Shown here one piece after another: positions 1-7,237 of a DNA stretch of 64,000 nucleotides. Position numbers and translations under genes: made by a program. The DNA lies in assembly GCA_031286695.1 (NCBI GenBank), contig JAITTY010000006.1:1116001-1180000 (forward strand), read 5' to 3'. The stretch comes from Sphingobacterium sp. (GTDB lineage Bacteria; Bacteroidota; Bacteroidia; Sphingobacteriales; Sphingobacteriaceae). Position 1 is the stretch's first letter. The number at the start of each line of letters is the position of its first letter. Under the pieces are notes generated by a model, which ran no database searches, was not told the origin of the DNA, and saw nothing but the letters and a program-made list of their open reading frames with translations.

Positions 1-552
1 AATTGGGGCTAATGCATAAGTAGCCAATCTTCCATTGACGCTATACATTGCATAGATGACCATGATCGATAAAACTACGGTATTGATCGCATACATGATG
101 GCAGGTCCCAGGTAGTTACGTACCTGATTGACATCTTCCGTCGCGCGGCTCATGAGGTCTCCGGTATTGTTCTTCCGAAAGAAACCGAAGTTTAAATCTT
201 GGTAATGATTATAGATCTCGTTTTTGAGGTCGTATTCAATATAACGCGACGTTAAAATGATCGTCTGACGCATAAAGAATAAAAATATGCCCCGCAACAG
301 CGACAGTAGCAGTACGACGAAACCAAAAAACAGGAGACTGGTGCCAAATACCTGGTAGATGAGTTCCTGTCTGTCGAAACCATCAAATAGGCGGTATAGA
401 TAGATGTTTTCCTGTACCAAATCAAATGCTTCGCGGATTACCTTTGCAGGCAATACCCCGAAATAGTTGGAGATGATAACAAAAATAACCCCTGGAATCA
501 GTTTCCAGCGGTATTTATAAAAGTACTTATTTAAGTAGGCGAGATCCTTCAT
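1..552 (-). CDS. ABC exporter, N-terminal membrane domain (partial)
   Basis: The reading frame starts with ATG at 552 (MKDLAYLNKYFYKY...) and stays open to the window edge, giving 184 residues of a longer protein. The visible part is the start of a type-1 ABC exporter membrane domain (MsbA/multidrug type). It has a basic N-terminus, a first hydrophobic helix (IPGVIFVIISNYFGVL), a second helix pair around residues 70-95, and the characteristic stretch FFRKNNTGDLMSRATEDVNQ that forms the first intracellular loop in this family. The ATP-binding domain would lie beyond the left edge. The gene diverges from the dehydrogenase at 734. The substrate cannot be inferred. The family call is firm from this loop motif alone. 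Confidence 0.85.
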   Translation of the reverse strand, partial: MKDLAYLNKYFYKYRWKLIPGVIFVIISNYFGVLPAKVIREAFDLVQENIYLYRLFDGFDRQELIYQVFGTSLLFFGFVVLLLSLLRGIFLFFMRQTIILTSRYIEYDLKNEIYNHYQDLNFGFFRKNNTGDLMSRATEDVNQVRNYLGPAIMYAINTVVLSIMVIYAMYSVNGRLATYALAPI

Positions 553-653
553 ATTACGAATACAAAAGTAGGACTAATTCATCAAAATGCTTTACGATTT
601 GAGTGAATTTACTGTCATTCGGAAATCAAATGTTAAGTCTTGGATAAAAAAAG

Positions 654-687
654 TTGTTATGCACAACGAATAATTTTCCTACTTTTG
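654..687 (+). promoter_or_regulatory. Candidate Bacteroidetes promoter for the 734 gene
   Basis: TACTTTTG at 680-687 matches the -7 consensus TAnnTTTG exactly. A TTG lies at 654-656, a 23-nt spacing that is slightly long. The implied transcription start is near 694, about 40 nt before the ATG at 734. Confidence 0.5.
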
Positions 688-733
688 CATCAAGTACCTT
701 AAAAAATTAAAACAAATTAGAGTAGTACATTTT

Positions 734-1813
734 ATGTCAACATCTCAAAATTCTATTTTTGAATTGATGAGCCAGTCTGGCCATCAAAACTTATTTTTCT
801 GTAATGATGAATTAGTGGGCTTGAAAGCTATCGTTGCGATCCATGACACAACCTTAGGGCCTGCGATAGGAGGGGTTCGTATGTTACCATACGAAAGTAC
901 AGAAGAAGCTATTGAGGATGCTTTACGTTTATCCAAGGCCATTACGTATAAATCAGCCATCACTGGATTGAATTTAGGCGGTGGTAGTGCTGTTATTATT
1001 GGGAATAGCCGTTTGGACAAATCTGAGGTTTTATTGCGCCGTTTGGGCCAGTTTATTGAAGGATTGAATGGTAATTTCATCGCTTCTTTGGATGTAGGTA
1101 CCACACAACGTGATTTAGAACATATTTATACCGAAACTGACCATGTGGCGGGTTTACCAAAGGCAATTCACGGTAGTGGTGTCGGTGATCCTTCCATCTT
1201 TGCTGCGCAAGGTGTTTATTTTGGTATAAAGGCCTGTTTAAAGGAATTATACGGATCTGAAAATGTTGCTGGTAAAAAGGTTATTGTCCATGGAGTAGGT
1301 GGTGTTGGTGAGCGTTTGATTGCGATGTTGCGTGAAGAGAATGCACGTGTATATGTCAGCGATATTACGGAAGAAAAAATGCTGAAAGTTGCGGCTAAGT
1401 ACAAAGCTGAGCCAATACCTTACGGTGAAGTATTCGATCACGAATTTGATGTATATTCTCCTTGTGCATTAGGCGGTACCGTAAATCCAGAATCCGCACA
1501 AAAAATGCAATGCAAAATTATTGCCGGTTCGGCCAATAATCAATTGAAAGATGAACTTGTTACAAGTTCTATCCTTCATGAAAGAGGTATATTATACGCC
1601 CCTGACTATTTGATCAACGCTGGTGCATTAATCGGCTGTTATTCAGAGATTCAAAATTATGGTGTAGATCACACTGAATTTGTGATCAAAAATATTTATA
1701 ATGCGACTAGAGACGTGTTAAAAAAATCAAAAGAAGAGAATATCTCTACTTTTGAAGCGGCCAATCGCATCGCGGAGAAGCGTATCCAAGATATTAAAAA
1801 AATCAAGCGGTAG
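734..1813 (+). CDS. Glu/Leu/Phe/Val dehydrogenase family protein lacking the catalytic lysine
   Basis: This 359-residue protein has the length and layout of leucine dehydrogenases, which oxidatively deaminate branched-chain amino acids with NAD. The N-terminal substrate domain carries the carboxylate-binding lysine motif ITYKSA (Lys73) and the catalytic aspartate motif DVGTT (Asp120). The Rossmann domain carries GVGGVG at about 187-192. The glycine-rich catalytic loop, normally GGGK, reads GGGS here: Ser85, codon AGT at 986-988. In leucine and glutamate dehydrogenases that lysine activates the catalytic water, so the deaminase reaction may be lost or changed. A promoter candidate lies just upstream, and nusB follows after 60 nt. 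The family is certain; the activity is not. Confidence 0.9.
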   Translation: MSTSQNSIFELMSQSGHQNLFFCNDELVGLKAIVAIHDTTLGPAIGGVRMLPYESTEEAIEDALRLSKAITYKSAITGLNLGGGSAVIIGNSRLDKSEVLLRRLGQFIEGLNGNFIASLDVGTTQRDLEHIYTETDHVAGLPKAIHGSGVGDPSIFAAQGVYFGIKACLKELYGSENVAGKKVIVHGVGGVGERLIAMLREENARVYVSDITEEKMLKVAAKYKAEPIPYGEVFDHEFDVYSPCALGGTVNPESAQKMQCKIIAGSANNQLKDELVTSSILHERGILYAPDYLINAGALIGCYSEIQNYGVDHTEFVIKNIYNATRDVLKKSKEENISTFEAANRIAEKRIQDIKKIKR

Positions 1814-1873
1814 TCTTCATCCCAAAATCGTTCTTATTTATTATTTTATAAAAAATCGTTCTTTAAAATTACT

Positions 1874-2821
1874 ATGTTAAACAGGAGACACCTGAGGGTA
1901 AAAGTAGTGCAAACGCTTTATGCGTACAGTCTTTCGGAAGATAAAGACATCAAAACATTTGAAAAAGCACTATTAAAAAATGTGGATGAAGTCTATGAGA
2001 TGTATATGTGGACACTGAATCTATTAGATGAAGTATCAGATTATGTTTTAATAGATGCAGAAGGTCGGGCCAATAAGTTCTTGCCTACTGAAAAAGACTT
2101 GTCTTTAACGACCAAGTTAAGTACAAACACTTTTATTGAGTCATTGAGACAAAATCCACAATATGGAGAAGGTGTCAAAAAGTATAAGATTTCCTGGAGT
2201 TTCGACCCGGAGATCGTGCGTACAGTATTTTTGCAGTTAAAGGATTCTGAAGCTTATTTGGAGTACTTGCAACAAGAAGATCGTTCGATCGGTACGGAAA
2301 AAGATATCATCAAGCATATCTTTAAAAAGATCATCTTGAAATCGCCGGTTATTGAGCAGGTGTTTGAAGAGAAATTCATCAACTGGCCAGTTGATAAAGA
2401 AGTATTGCAAGCTTTGATTGCGAAGACTTTTAAGAATTTTAGTTCTGAAGATCCACGTAAAAATAAACTTGCAGAGATTACGCAAAACTGGAATGATGAT
2501 AGCGACTATGTTATTGCATTGTTAGGTAAAACGATCCGCAATACAAATGAATATCAGAAGCTTATCTCGGAGAAAACGAAGAACTGGGAGTCAGACCGTA
2601 TTGCGCTAATGGATACGTTGTTGATGCGTATGGCCATATGTGAGTTGGTTAATTTTCCATCTATTCCTGTGAAAGTGACAATAAATGAGTATATTGAAAT
2701 TTCTAAGGTATTCAGTACATTGAAAAGTAATACATTTATTAATGGTATCTTGGATAAAATATTAAACGACTTGAATCAACAGGGAAGAATCCAGAAAGCA
2801 GGTCGTGGTTTAAGAGATTAA
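1874..2821 (+). CDS. nusB: Transcription antitermination factor NusB (long form)
   Basis: NusB binds boxA RNA together with S10 (NusE) and supports antitermination on rRNA operons. The start is LNRRHLRVKVVQTLYAY, the NusB helix-1 signature. The C-terminal region has the conserved pattern WESDRIALMDTLLMRMAICEL, then the NEYIEISKVFST helix and FINGILDKIL. At 315 residues it is about twice the length of E. coli NusB, because of a long middle insertion (about residues 60-180). This is typical of Bacteroidota NusB. It is followed 28 nt later by the DUF1573 gene and then by yajC, all on the same strand, so an operon is likely. Confidence 0.93.
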   Translation: MLNRRHLRVKVVQTLYAYSLSEDKDIKTFEKALLKNVDEVYEMYMWTLNLLDEVSDYVLIDAEGRANKFLPTEKDLSLTTKLSTNTFIESLRQNPQYGEGVKKYKISWSFDPEIVRTVFLQLKDSEAYLEYLQQEDRSIGTEKDIIKHIFKKIILKSPVIEQVFEEKFINWPVDKEVLQALIAKTFKNFSSEDPRKNKLAEITQNWNDDSDYVIALLGKTIRNTNEYQKLISEKTKNWESDRIALMDTLLMRMAICELVNFPSIPVKVTINEYIEISKVFSTLKSNTFINGILDKILNDLNQQGRIQKAGRGLRD

Positions 2822-2849
2822 CATCAACTCTGATAAATAATTTATACGA

Positions 2850-3311
2850 ATGAAAAACTTTGGCAAATATTCGGTTTTAGCTTTGTCGGCAGTACTTTTA
2901 TTTTCTTGTGGAAATGCACAAAAAGGAAAAGAAGAAGGAAGCAAGACAGCGACTGAAACAGCAGCTGCAGATAGCCTTTCAAAGGCGGCAGCACAATTGG
3001 GAAAAGTAGAATTTGAAGAGTCTGCATTTGATTTTGGTCAGGTAAAGGAAGGCGCGCAGGTAAAACACACCTTTGTGCTGAAAAATTCGGGTGATGCACC
3101 TGTTATTATCTCGAAAGTCACAGCTTCATGTGGTTGTACACAACCTGAGTTTTCGAAAAGTCCTATTTTGCCAGGTGGAAAATCGGAGATCCATGTTACT
3201 TTTAACAGCGAAGGACAAGTCGGCAAACAGCAGAAGATCATAACGATCCAATCGAATGCATCCAATGGCTTGACAACAGTGCAGCTGAAAGGCGAAGTAT
3301 TAGCAAAATAA
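2850..3311 (+). CDS. DUF1573 lipoprotein
   Basis: The 153-residue protein has a lipoprotein signal (LALSAVLLFSC, acylated Cys20) and a low-complexity Ala/Ser/Thr/Lys linker to about residue 50. One DUF1573 immunoglobulin-like domain follows: FEESAFDFGQVKEGAQVKH, then VTASCGCTQPEFS and the GGKSEIHVTF strand. DUF1573 proteins are very common in Bacteroidota, and this one sits in its usual place between nusB and yajC. It probably lies on the periplasmic face of a membrane. Its molecular function is unknown. Confidence 0.9.
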   Translation: MKNFGKYSVLALSAVLLFSCGNAQKGKEEGSKTATETAAADSLSKAAAQLGKVEFEESAFDFGQVKEGAQVKHTFVLKNSGDAPVIISKVTASCGCTQPEFSKSPILPGGKSEIHVTFNSEGQVGKQQKIITIQSNASNGLTTVQLKGEVLAK

Positions 3312-3337
3312 CACATTATTAAACGATATAATAGAAG

Positions 3338-3655
3338 ATGAATACAGTATTATTACAAGCAGCGGGTGGCAATATGATGAGTTTTTTACCAATGGTTTTG
3401 ATTATCGTGGTATTTTATTTCTTCATGATCAGACCGCAAATGAAGAAACAAAAAGATCACAAAAAATATATTGAAGAACTTGGTGTAAACTCTAAAGTTG
3501 TTACTACAGCTGGAATTCACGGACGCATTGTAGAAGTATCAGACACGACTTTCTTAGTGGATGTAGGTTCAGGCGTAAGAATCCGTTTTGATAAATCAGC
3601 AATTGCTTTAGATGCTTCAAAAGCTGCTAACAACACGGAGAAGAGCGCTTCTTAA
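3338..3655 (+). CDS. yajC: Preprotein translocase subunit YajC
   Basis: YajC is a small inner-membrane protein that associates with SecDF and the SecYEG translocon. The sequence shows a single N-terminal membrane helix (MVLIIVVFYFFMIRPQ) followed by the family signature MKKQKDHKKYIEELGVNSKV and the VVTTAGIHGRIVEV domain. The 105-residue length is normal. It lies 26 nt after the DUF1573 gene. The stop codon at 3653-3655 is also the first base triplet of a 55-bp repeat that contains the terminator and recurs at 4875. Confidence 0.95.
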   Translation: MNTVLLQAAGGNMMSFLPMVLIIVVFYFFMIRPQMKKQKDHKKYIEELGVNSKVVTTAGIHGRIVEVSDTTFLVDVGSGVRIRFDKSAIALDASKAANNTEKSAS

Positions 3656-3707
3656 GCTTTTTCCTGAAAGAAATGAAAGCCAGTTTTCGGAGAAAACTGG
3701 CTTTTTT
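3653..3707 (+). repeat. 55-bp direct repeat, copy A (yajC stop codon plus terminator)
   Basis: This copy runs from the yajC TAA stop through the terminator hairpin. It matches 4875-4929 at 54 of 55 positions; the only difference is 3690 G against 4912 T, in the hairpin loop. The two copies bracket the small gene and zeta-like kinase module at 3910-4877. Confidence 0.95.
3676..3707 (+). terminator. Intrinsic terminator after yajC
   Basis: A perfect 13-bp stem (3676-3688 with 3692-3704) with the loop GGA runs into a T-run at 3702-3707. It ends the nusB - DUF1573 - yajC transcript. Confidence 0.9.
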
Positions 3708-3909
3708 ATTATGTTCCCGATAAGACGATTACGCTAGGGGACGAGTCCCGAATATGGTAAAGATGCGCTGGTATCCCTAATTTTTGATAATATAAAATGA
3801 TATTTTGGTGGTAATTTTATAATTTCGTCTTACGAGATTTAGTCTAAAATGTATCCCCATTCGAATTAGTATAGTGAATATTTTGTATATTTAGACATCG
3901 GAGGTTATT

Positions 3910-4149
3910 ATGACATCATCAGAATTGAGAGAAGAACGCAGAAAATTAAATCAAGCAGCGAAACAGGCTTCTGAAATTGCGAATAAGGAGAATCGGGCTT
4001 TAGATCTATCGATCCAGGTCGTTGAGGACGGATATGTTGTTGAAAAACGTGTAGACGGAAGTCGTCAGATTATAAAAAAAATAGATCGGATAAAGAGTAA
4101 AGTTAAATTAAAAAAAGGTATTGTTTTATGCCTAGGGCCAAAAGATTGA
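3910..4149 (+). CDS. Small hydrophilic protein, putative partner of the zeta-like kinase
   Basis: This 79-residue, highly charged protein has no signal or membrane segment. Its N-terminal half is helical and rich in Glu, Lys and Arg (ELREERRKLNQAAKQASEIA). A short beta-like part follows (SIQVVEDGYVVEKRVDG), and the tail is basic. An unusually good Shine-Dalgarno for this phylum, GGAGG at 3900-3904, lies 5 nt before the ATG. Its end overlaps the kinase gene by 22 nt, so translation is probably coupled. By position it could be the antitoxin of a toxin-antitoxin pair. I do not recognise it as the epsilon family, so the antitoxin role is an inference. Confidence 0.65.
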   Translation: MTSSELREERRKLNQAAKQASEIANKENRALDLSIQVVEDGYVVEKRVDGSRQIIKKIDRIKSKVKLKKGIVLCLGPKD

Positions 4150-4877
4150 GGGTATTTGCCGGTCCAAATGGTTCGGGTAAATCAACTTTATATAAGCAAA
4201 TCAGTAGCCAGTTTAATACTGGCTATTTTGTTAATTCAGACGAAATTGAACAGGATATTAGTAAAGCTGGGTTTATAAATCTTAATCGGTTTGGATTAAA
4301 ACTTACTCAGGAAGACTTGGATCAATTTCTAGGCAGGGATCAATCTATAAGCCTATTATGGAAGGCCGAAGAATCGGGACACCCTATCTCTATTGCTATT
4401 CGTGAAAATATGATCGTAGATAAGTCTAGAGATACTCATAGCTATGAAGCGTCACTTATTACCTCTTTTATACGATATCATTTACTCGAAAATGATATCA
4501 GCTATTCATTTGAGACTGTTATGAGTCATCCATCCAAATTGGATGAAATTGATGAAGCAAGTGAAAGAAAATATAGGACGTATTTCTATTTTGTTTGCTT
4601 GGATGACCCATTGATTAATATTTCTCGGGTTGAAATTAGAAAAGAGAAGGGTGGTCATGGTGTGCCAAAAGATAAAATCGTCGAAAGATACTATCGTACA
4701 CTGACCAATTTATTGCCAGCGATAAGAGCTTGTGAAAAAGCTTATTTATTTGACAACTCTAGTGAAAAAATGGTTCTGATAGCAGAAGTATTGCGTGGAG
4801 GAATCACTATTTTATTACCGGAAAATAAGCTTCCAAATTGGTTTATTCAATACGTTGTCAATAAAATTGACGAATAA
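4128..4877 (+). CDS. Zeta-toxin-like P-loop kinase
   Basis: The 249-residue protein begins with a P-loop NTPase fold. The Walker A GPNGSGKST is at residues 12-20, followed by FVNSDEIEQD (Asp38, the position of the conserved zeta acidic residue), YSFETVMSHPSK at about 126-137, and GGHGVPKDKIVERYYR at 175-190, which supplies the lid basic residues. Zeta/PezT toxins phosphorylate UDP-N-acetylglucosamine and so block wall synthesis; whether this one uses that substrate is unknown. It overlaps the small upstream gene by 22 nt. Its stop codon is the first triplet of repeat copy B, so the module and the terminator repeat are joined exactly at the end of the gene. It may also be a stand-alone kinase rather than a toxin. 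Confidence 0.8.
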   Translation: MPRAKRLRVFAGPNGSGKSTLYKQISSQFNTGYFVNSDEIEQDISKAGFINLNRFGLKLTQEDLDQFLGRDQSISLLWKAEESGHPISIAIRENMIVDKSRDTHSYEASLITSFIRYHLLENDISYSFETVMSHPSKLDEIDEASERKYRTYFYFVCLDDPLINISRVEIRKEKGGHGVPKDKIVERYYRTLTNLLPAIRACEKAYLFDNSSEKMVLIAEVLRGGITILLPENKLPNWFIQYVVNKIDE

Positions 4878-4929
4878 GCTTTTTCCTGAAAGAAATGAAA
4901 GCCAGTTTTCGTAGAAAACTGGCTTTTTT
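4875..4929 (+). repeat. 55-bp direct repeat, copy B (kinase stop codon plus terminator)
   Basis: This copy is 54/55 identical to 3653-3707 and begins at the TAA stop of the zeta-like kinase. Outside the repeat the two flanks are unrelated, except for a short similar ATG-containing tail after the T-run. Confidence 0.95.
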
Positions 4930-4930
4930 T
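4898..4930 (+). terminator. Intrinsic terminator after the zeta-like kinase
   Basis: This is the same 13-bp stem as after yajC (4898-4910 with 4914-4926), with loop GTA and a T-run to 4930. Confidence 0.9.
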
Positions 4931-4990
4931 ATGCTGTTAATAGAACGCCCAGGCAAGAGCGTTCATATAAATTGTTAGCATAATAATGTT

Positions 4991-5626
4991 TTAGAGTACT
5001 CCGCAATAGATGGAATTCGAAAAACCGCCATCTAAGGTATCCCATATTCCGACATAGACATGGAAATCAGTTTTTTTTCGCTTTAACCAGTCAAATTGAA
5101 CGGAACAAGAACCTTCACTTACGCTTGCGATAGAAGTTCTTAAATGGGATTCATTAAACGGGTCCAATAATACCAGGTTGATTTTATATACGCTATCACT
5201 ATATTGATCATCTGCTTCCCAGCTTAGGTCGATTACATCATTGTTGATACTGACTTGGCAGTTGGATAATGGGCTTAGCGAACCGGAAAATAAAAGCAGT
5301 CGTTCTGGATTAACAAAAGGGTTATTATCTGCGTCTATTTCGATGGCCTCCTTAAAAATATGTCGTTGTGCCAATTGAAATGCACCTACGCGACTTCCTT
5401 TTTCCGCTAAAAACTGGTAACCAAATTCAAGAAGCCGCTTATTATGGCCGGCAAACTTACCGGCTACTTGCTGTTTTTTTCTGTTTAAGAGCTCCGCCGC
5501 ACTTGGTGGGGAGCTGCGTTTTCTTTTTGGGCCGCGCACCACATTTTGGTCCTTCAACATGTAGGCACTCACTGATCCAAATTTACCAATGATAGGTCCA
5601 TTTGGACCGTTTTGTAAAATTGCCAT
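4991..5626 (-). CDS. DUF6266 family protein
   Basis: The 211-residue protein starts MAILQNGPNGPIIGKFGSVSAYMLKDQNVVRG, the recognisable opening of the DUF6266 family: a Gly-rich start, then a K/R-rich stretch (PKRKRSSPP) and a helical AELLNRKKQQVAGKF region. The C-terminal half is beta-rich. No signal peptide or catalytic motif is visible, and the family function is unknown. DUF6266 genes occur in Bacteroidota as scattered accessory genes. The gene is alone on its strand. Its upstream region holds the G-run repeat at 5751-5806. Confidence 0.8.
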   Translation of the reverse strand: MAILQNGPNGPIIGKFGSVSAYMLKDQNVVRGPKRKRSSPPSAAELLNRKKQQVAGKFAGHNKRLLEFGYQFLAEKGSRVGAFQLAQRHIFKEAIEIDADNNPFVNPERLLLFSGSLSPLSNCQVSINNDVIDLSWEADDQYSDSVYKINLVLLDPFNESHLRTSIASVSEGSCSVQFDWLKRKKTDFHVYVGIWDTLDGGFSNSIYCGVL

Positions 5627-5718
5627 AGCTATTCCTCTTTTAGTTTATAATTCTTGTATTGAGCTTATTATCAATTTACTACTATTTTCTTAATTACTCC
5701 AATAGTAACACTATTTTT

Positions 5719-5781
5719 ACAGGGGGTTAATAAGGGGTTAGTAGGGGATTGACCCCTGTTATACCCCTGTTAACCCCCTGT
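5719..5781. repeat. 12-bp perfect inverted repeat spanning the G-run region
   Basis: ACAGGGGGTTAA at 5719-5730 is exactly complementary to TTAACCCCCTGT at 5770-5781, with a 39-nt spacer. The right arm is one unit of the tandem C-rich array. The arrangement can form either a long hairpin or, on the reverse strand, a quadruplex. Confidence 0.8.
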
Positions 5782-5806
5782 AATACCCCTGTAAAACCTC
5801 TGTTAA
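5751..5806 (-). repeat. Imperfect tandem repeat with G-quadruplex pattern upstream of the DUF6266 gene
   Basis: On the reverse strand this reads as five imperfect 10-13 nt units of the form TTAACAGGGGT. Four consecutive G-runs (4, 5, 4 and 4 G) are separated by loops of 7, 6 and 7 nt (TATTACA, TTAACA, TATAACA), which fits the standard intramolecular quadruplex pattern. The array is about 125-180 nt upstream of the DUF6266 start codon, with the G-rich strand being the non-template strand. The rest of the 5627-5942 gap is AT-rich, with nothing else that I recognise. Confidence 0.8.
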
Positions 5807-5942
5807 CATAAAACGTAATACCTGTTAAATACAATCGTTTTTGCGATGTTATTCTCAACTGTTTTTCATTTGTTTTTAGGATTTGATCCACTGTTGACAT
5901 CAAGTTGTCAATCGAGCTTTTAATTTTGTTAAAAAGAATGCG

Positions 5943-6932
5943 ATGAAAAATCTTAAACCATTTGATGGGCAGCATTGTGAAACAACGGCAACAGGTACAT
6001 TACTGGCCCATATAGGCATTGAACTTTCAGAGCCGATGCTTTTTGGACTGGGGGAAGGGCTCAGTTTTATCTATTGGAAAATGAAAAGTATGGACTTTCC
6101 ATTTTTGGGCGGACGAATAAAACCAGATCTCCTGACGCAGCATATCTGCAAAAATCTCGGTCTAAACCTCAGCGTTCATGAAACTTCTTCAAAAGTAAAA
6201 GCTTGGCAGGCTGTACGACAGCTCTTGGATGGGGGGCAACCGGTAGGCTTAAAACTCGATGCCTATCACCTGGAGTATTTTGCAAAACCCTTTCATTTCG
6301 CGGGTCATTATGTAGCTGTTTATGGTTATGACCATGATAATGCCTACTTGGTGGATACGCGGCAGCAGGGTGGAAGCGTGCGTACATCCCTTGCGAGTTT
6401 GGCGCTAGCTAGGGCGGAGAAGGGGCCTATGTCGTCTAAAAATCTGTATTACACGATAGCTGGTAGTGGCGGGGATCTGGACCTGAAAGAAGTGCTGATT
6501 GCTGCAATGGTCAATAATGCAAAGGAATATCTTGCACCGCCCATAAGCAACATTTCATATAAGGGAATTTTGAAAACTGCTGAGGAATTGACCAAATGGT
6601 ACAAGACGAGTCATGCGATTGAAAGTGAGTTTAAAATGGCTGCAAATTTGATGGAAAACGCAGGTACGGGAGGCGCCTTGTTTCGAAATCTATACCGCGA
6701 CTTTATAAAGGAAAGTTATGATCTGCTCGGAATAGAGCAGATCGCTGTAGTTCATCAAGAGTTTGCGCAGATTGCATTATTGTGGACATCCTTGTCGGAA
6801 TTGTTTAATCAAATTGCAGAGACAGCTAGTTTCGATGACGTGCAACAAGCATCAGAAATTCTCAAAACCCTTGCCACAAAAGAGAAAAATGCAATGAAGC
6901 TGTTGGTTTCATTAGAACACGGTGTTAGCTGA
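5943..6932 (+). CDS. BtrH N-terminal / DUF4872 domain protein
   Basis: The 329-residue protein opens with FDGQHCETTATGTLL, the hallmark of the BtrH N-terminal domain. A papain-like arrangement is visible: Cys12, His122 (HFAGHYVAVYGYD) and Asp138 (YLVDTRQ). The C-terminal half, from about residue 190, is helical and matches the DUF4872 pattern. In butirosin synthesis BtrH transfers an acyl group from an acyl carrier protein to an aminoglycoside. No carrier protein, peptide synthetase or aminoglycoside gene lies nearby, so the substrate here is unknown. It stands alone between DUF6266 and XRE/DUF2975 genes of opposite strand. The domain call is good; the reaction is an inference. Confidence 0.8.
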   Translation: MKNLKPFDGQHCETTATGTLLAHIGIELSEPMLFGLGEGLSFIYWKMKSMDFPFLGGRIKPDLLTQHICKNLGLNLSVHETSSKVKAWQAVRQLLDGGQPVGLKLDAYHLEYFAKPFHFAGHYVAVYGYDHDNAYLVDTRQQGGSVRTSLASLALARAEKGPMSSKNLYYTIAGSGGDLDLKEVLIAAMVNNAKEYLAPPISNISYKGILKTAEELTKWYKTSHAIESEFKMAANLMENAGTGGALFRNLYRDFIKESYDLLGIEQIAVVHQEFAQIALLWTSLSELFNQIAETASFDDVQQASEILKTLATKEKNAMKLLVSLEHGVS

Positions 6933-7030
6933 TGCGGTTTCCTGTAAAAATAGGGTTTGTCTGTTTCTATATTAGTTTAATTTTGAGATAAAGAGAAATT
7001 TAGCACTATACTGTTCTGTATCTTTTGGGT

Positions 7031-7231
7031 TTACTCCATATCAAGAATGTCTCCGGGCTTGCAGTCCAGTACTTTGCAGATGGCTTCTAAGGTTTCAAAC
7101 CGGACGCCTTTAGCTTTACCTGTTTTTAAGATGGAAAGATTAACGAGGCTTAAACCGACTTTCTCCGATAATTCTGTCAAAGACATTTTACGCTTAGCTA
7201 AGACAACATCTAAATTAATTATAATGGGCAT
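7031..7231 (-). CDS. XRE-family helix-turn-helix regulator
   Basis: The 66-residue protein consists almost only of a Cro/CI-type helix-turn-helix: SLTELSEKVGLSLVNLSILK (about residues 17-36), then the second half ETLEAICKVLDCKPGDILD. It belongs to the YozG-like group of tiny XRE proteins that are usually paired with DUF2975 membrane proteins, as here. The start lies 6 nt after the DUF2975 stop on the same strand. It probably represses its own two-gene operon; the inverted repeat at 7943-7988 is a candidate operator. Confidence 0.9.
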   Translation of the reverse strand: MPIIINLDVVLAKRKMSLTELSEKVGLSLVNLSILKTGKAKGVRFETLEAICKVLDCKPGDILDME

Positions 7232-7237
7232 GTTTAA

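Noticed and set aside
1824..1863. AAAATCGTTCTT repeated before nusB
   Set aside because: A 12-bp AT-rich direct repeat in a 60-nt gap is too weak to call a regulatory site.
3653..4929. Phage or integrative-element attachment sites
   Set aside because: The repeat is a terminator, not a tRNA end, and no integrase or excisionase lies between the copies. I keep it as an unexplained direct repeat.
5751..5806. CRISPR array
   Set aside because: Units are 10-13 nt with no spacers of constant length, and no cas gene is in the window. It is a G-run tandem repeat.
5727..5975. 82-residue reverse frame through the G-run repeat
   Set aside because: Its C-terminus is only the translated repeat, and it overlaps the start of the BtrH-like gene.
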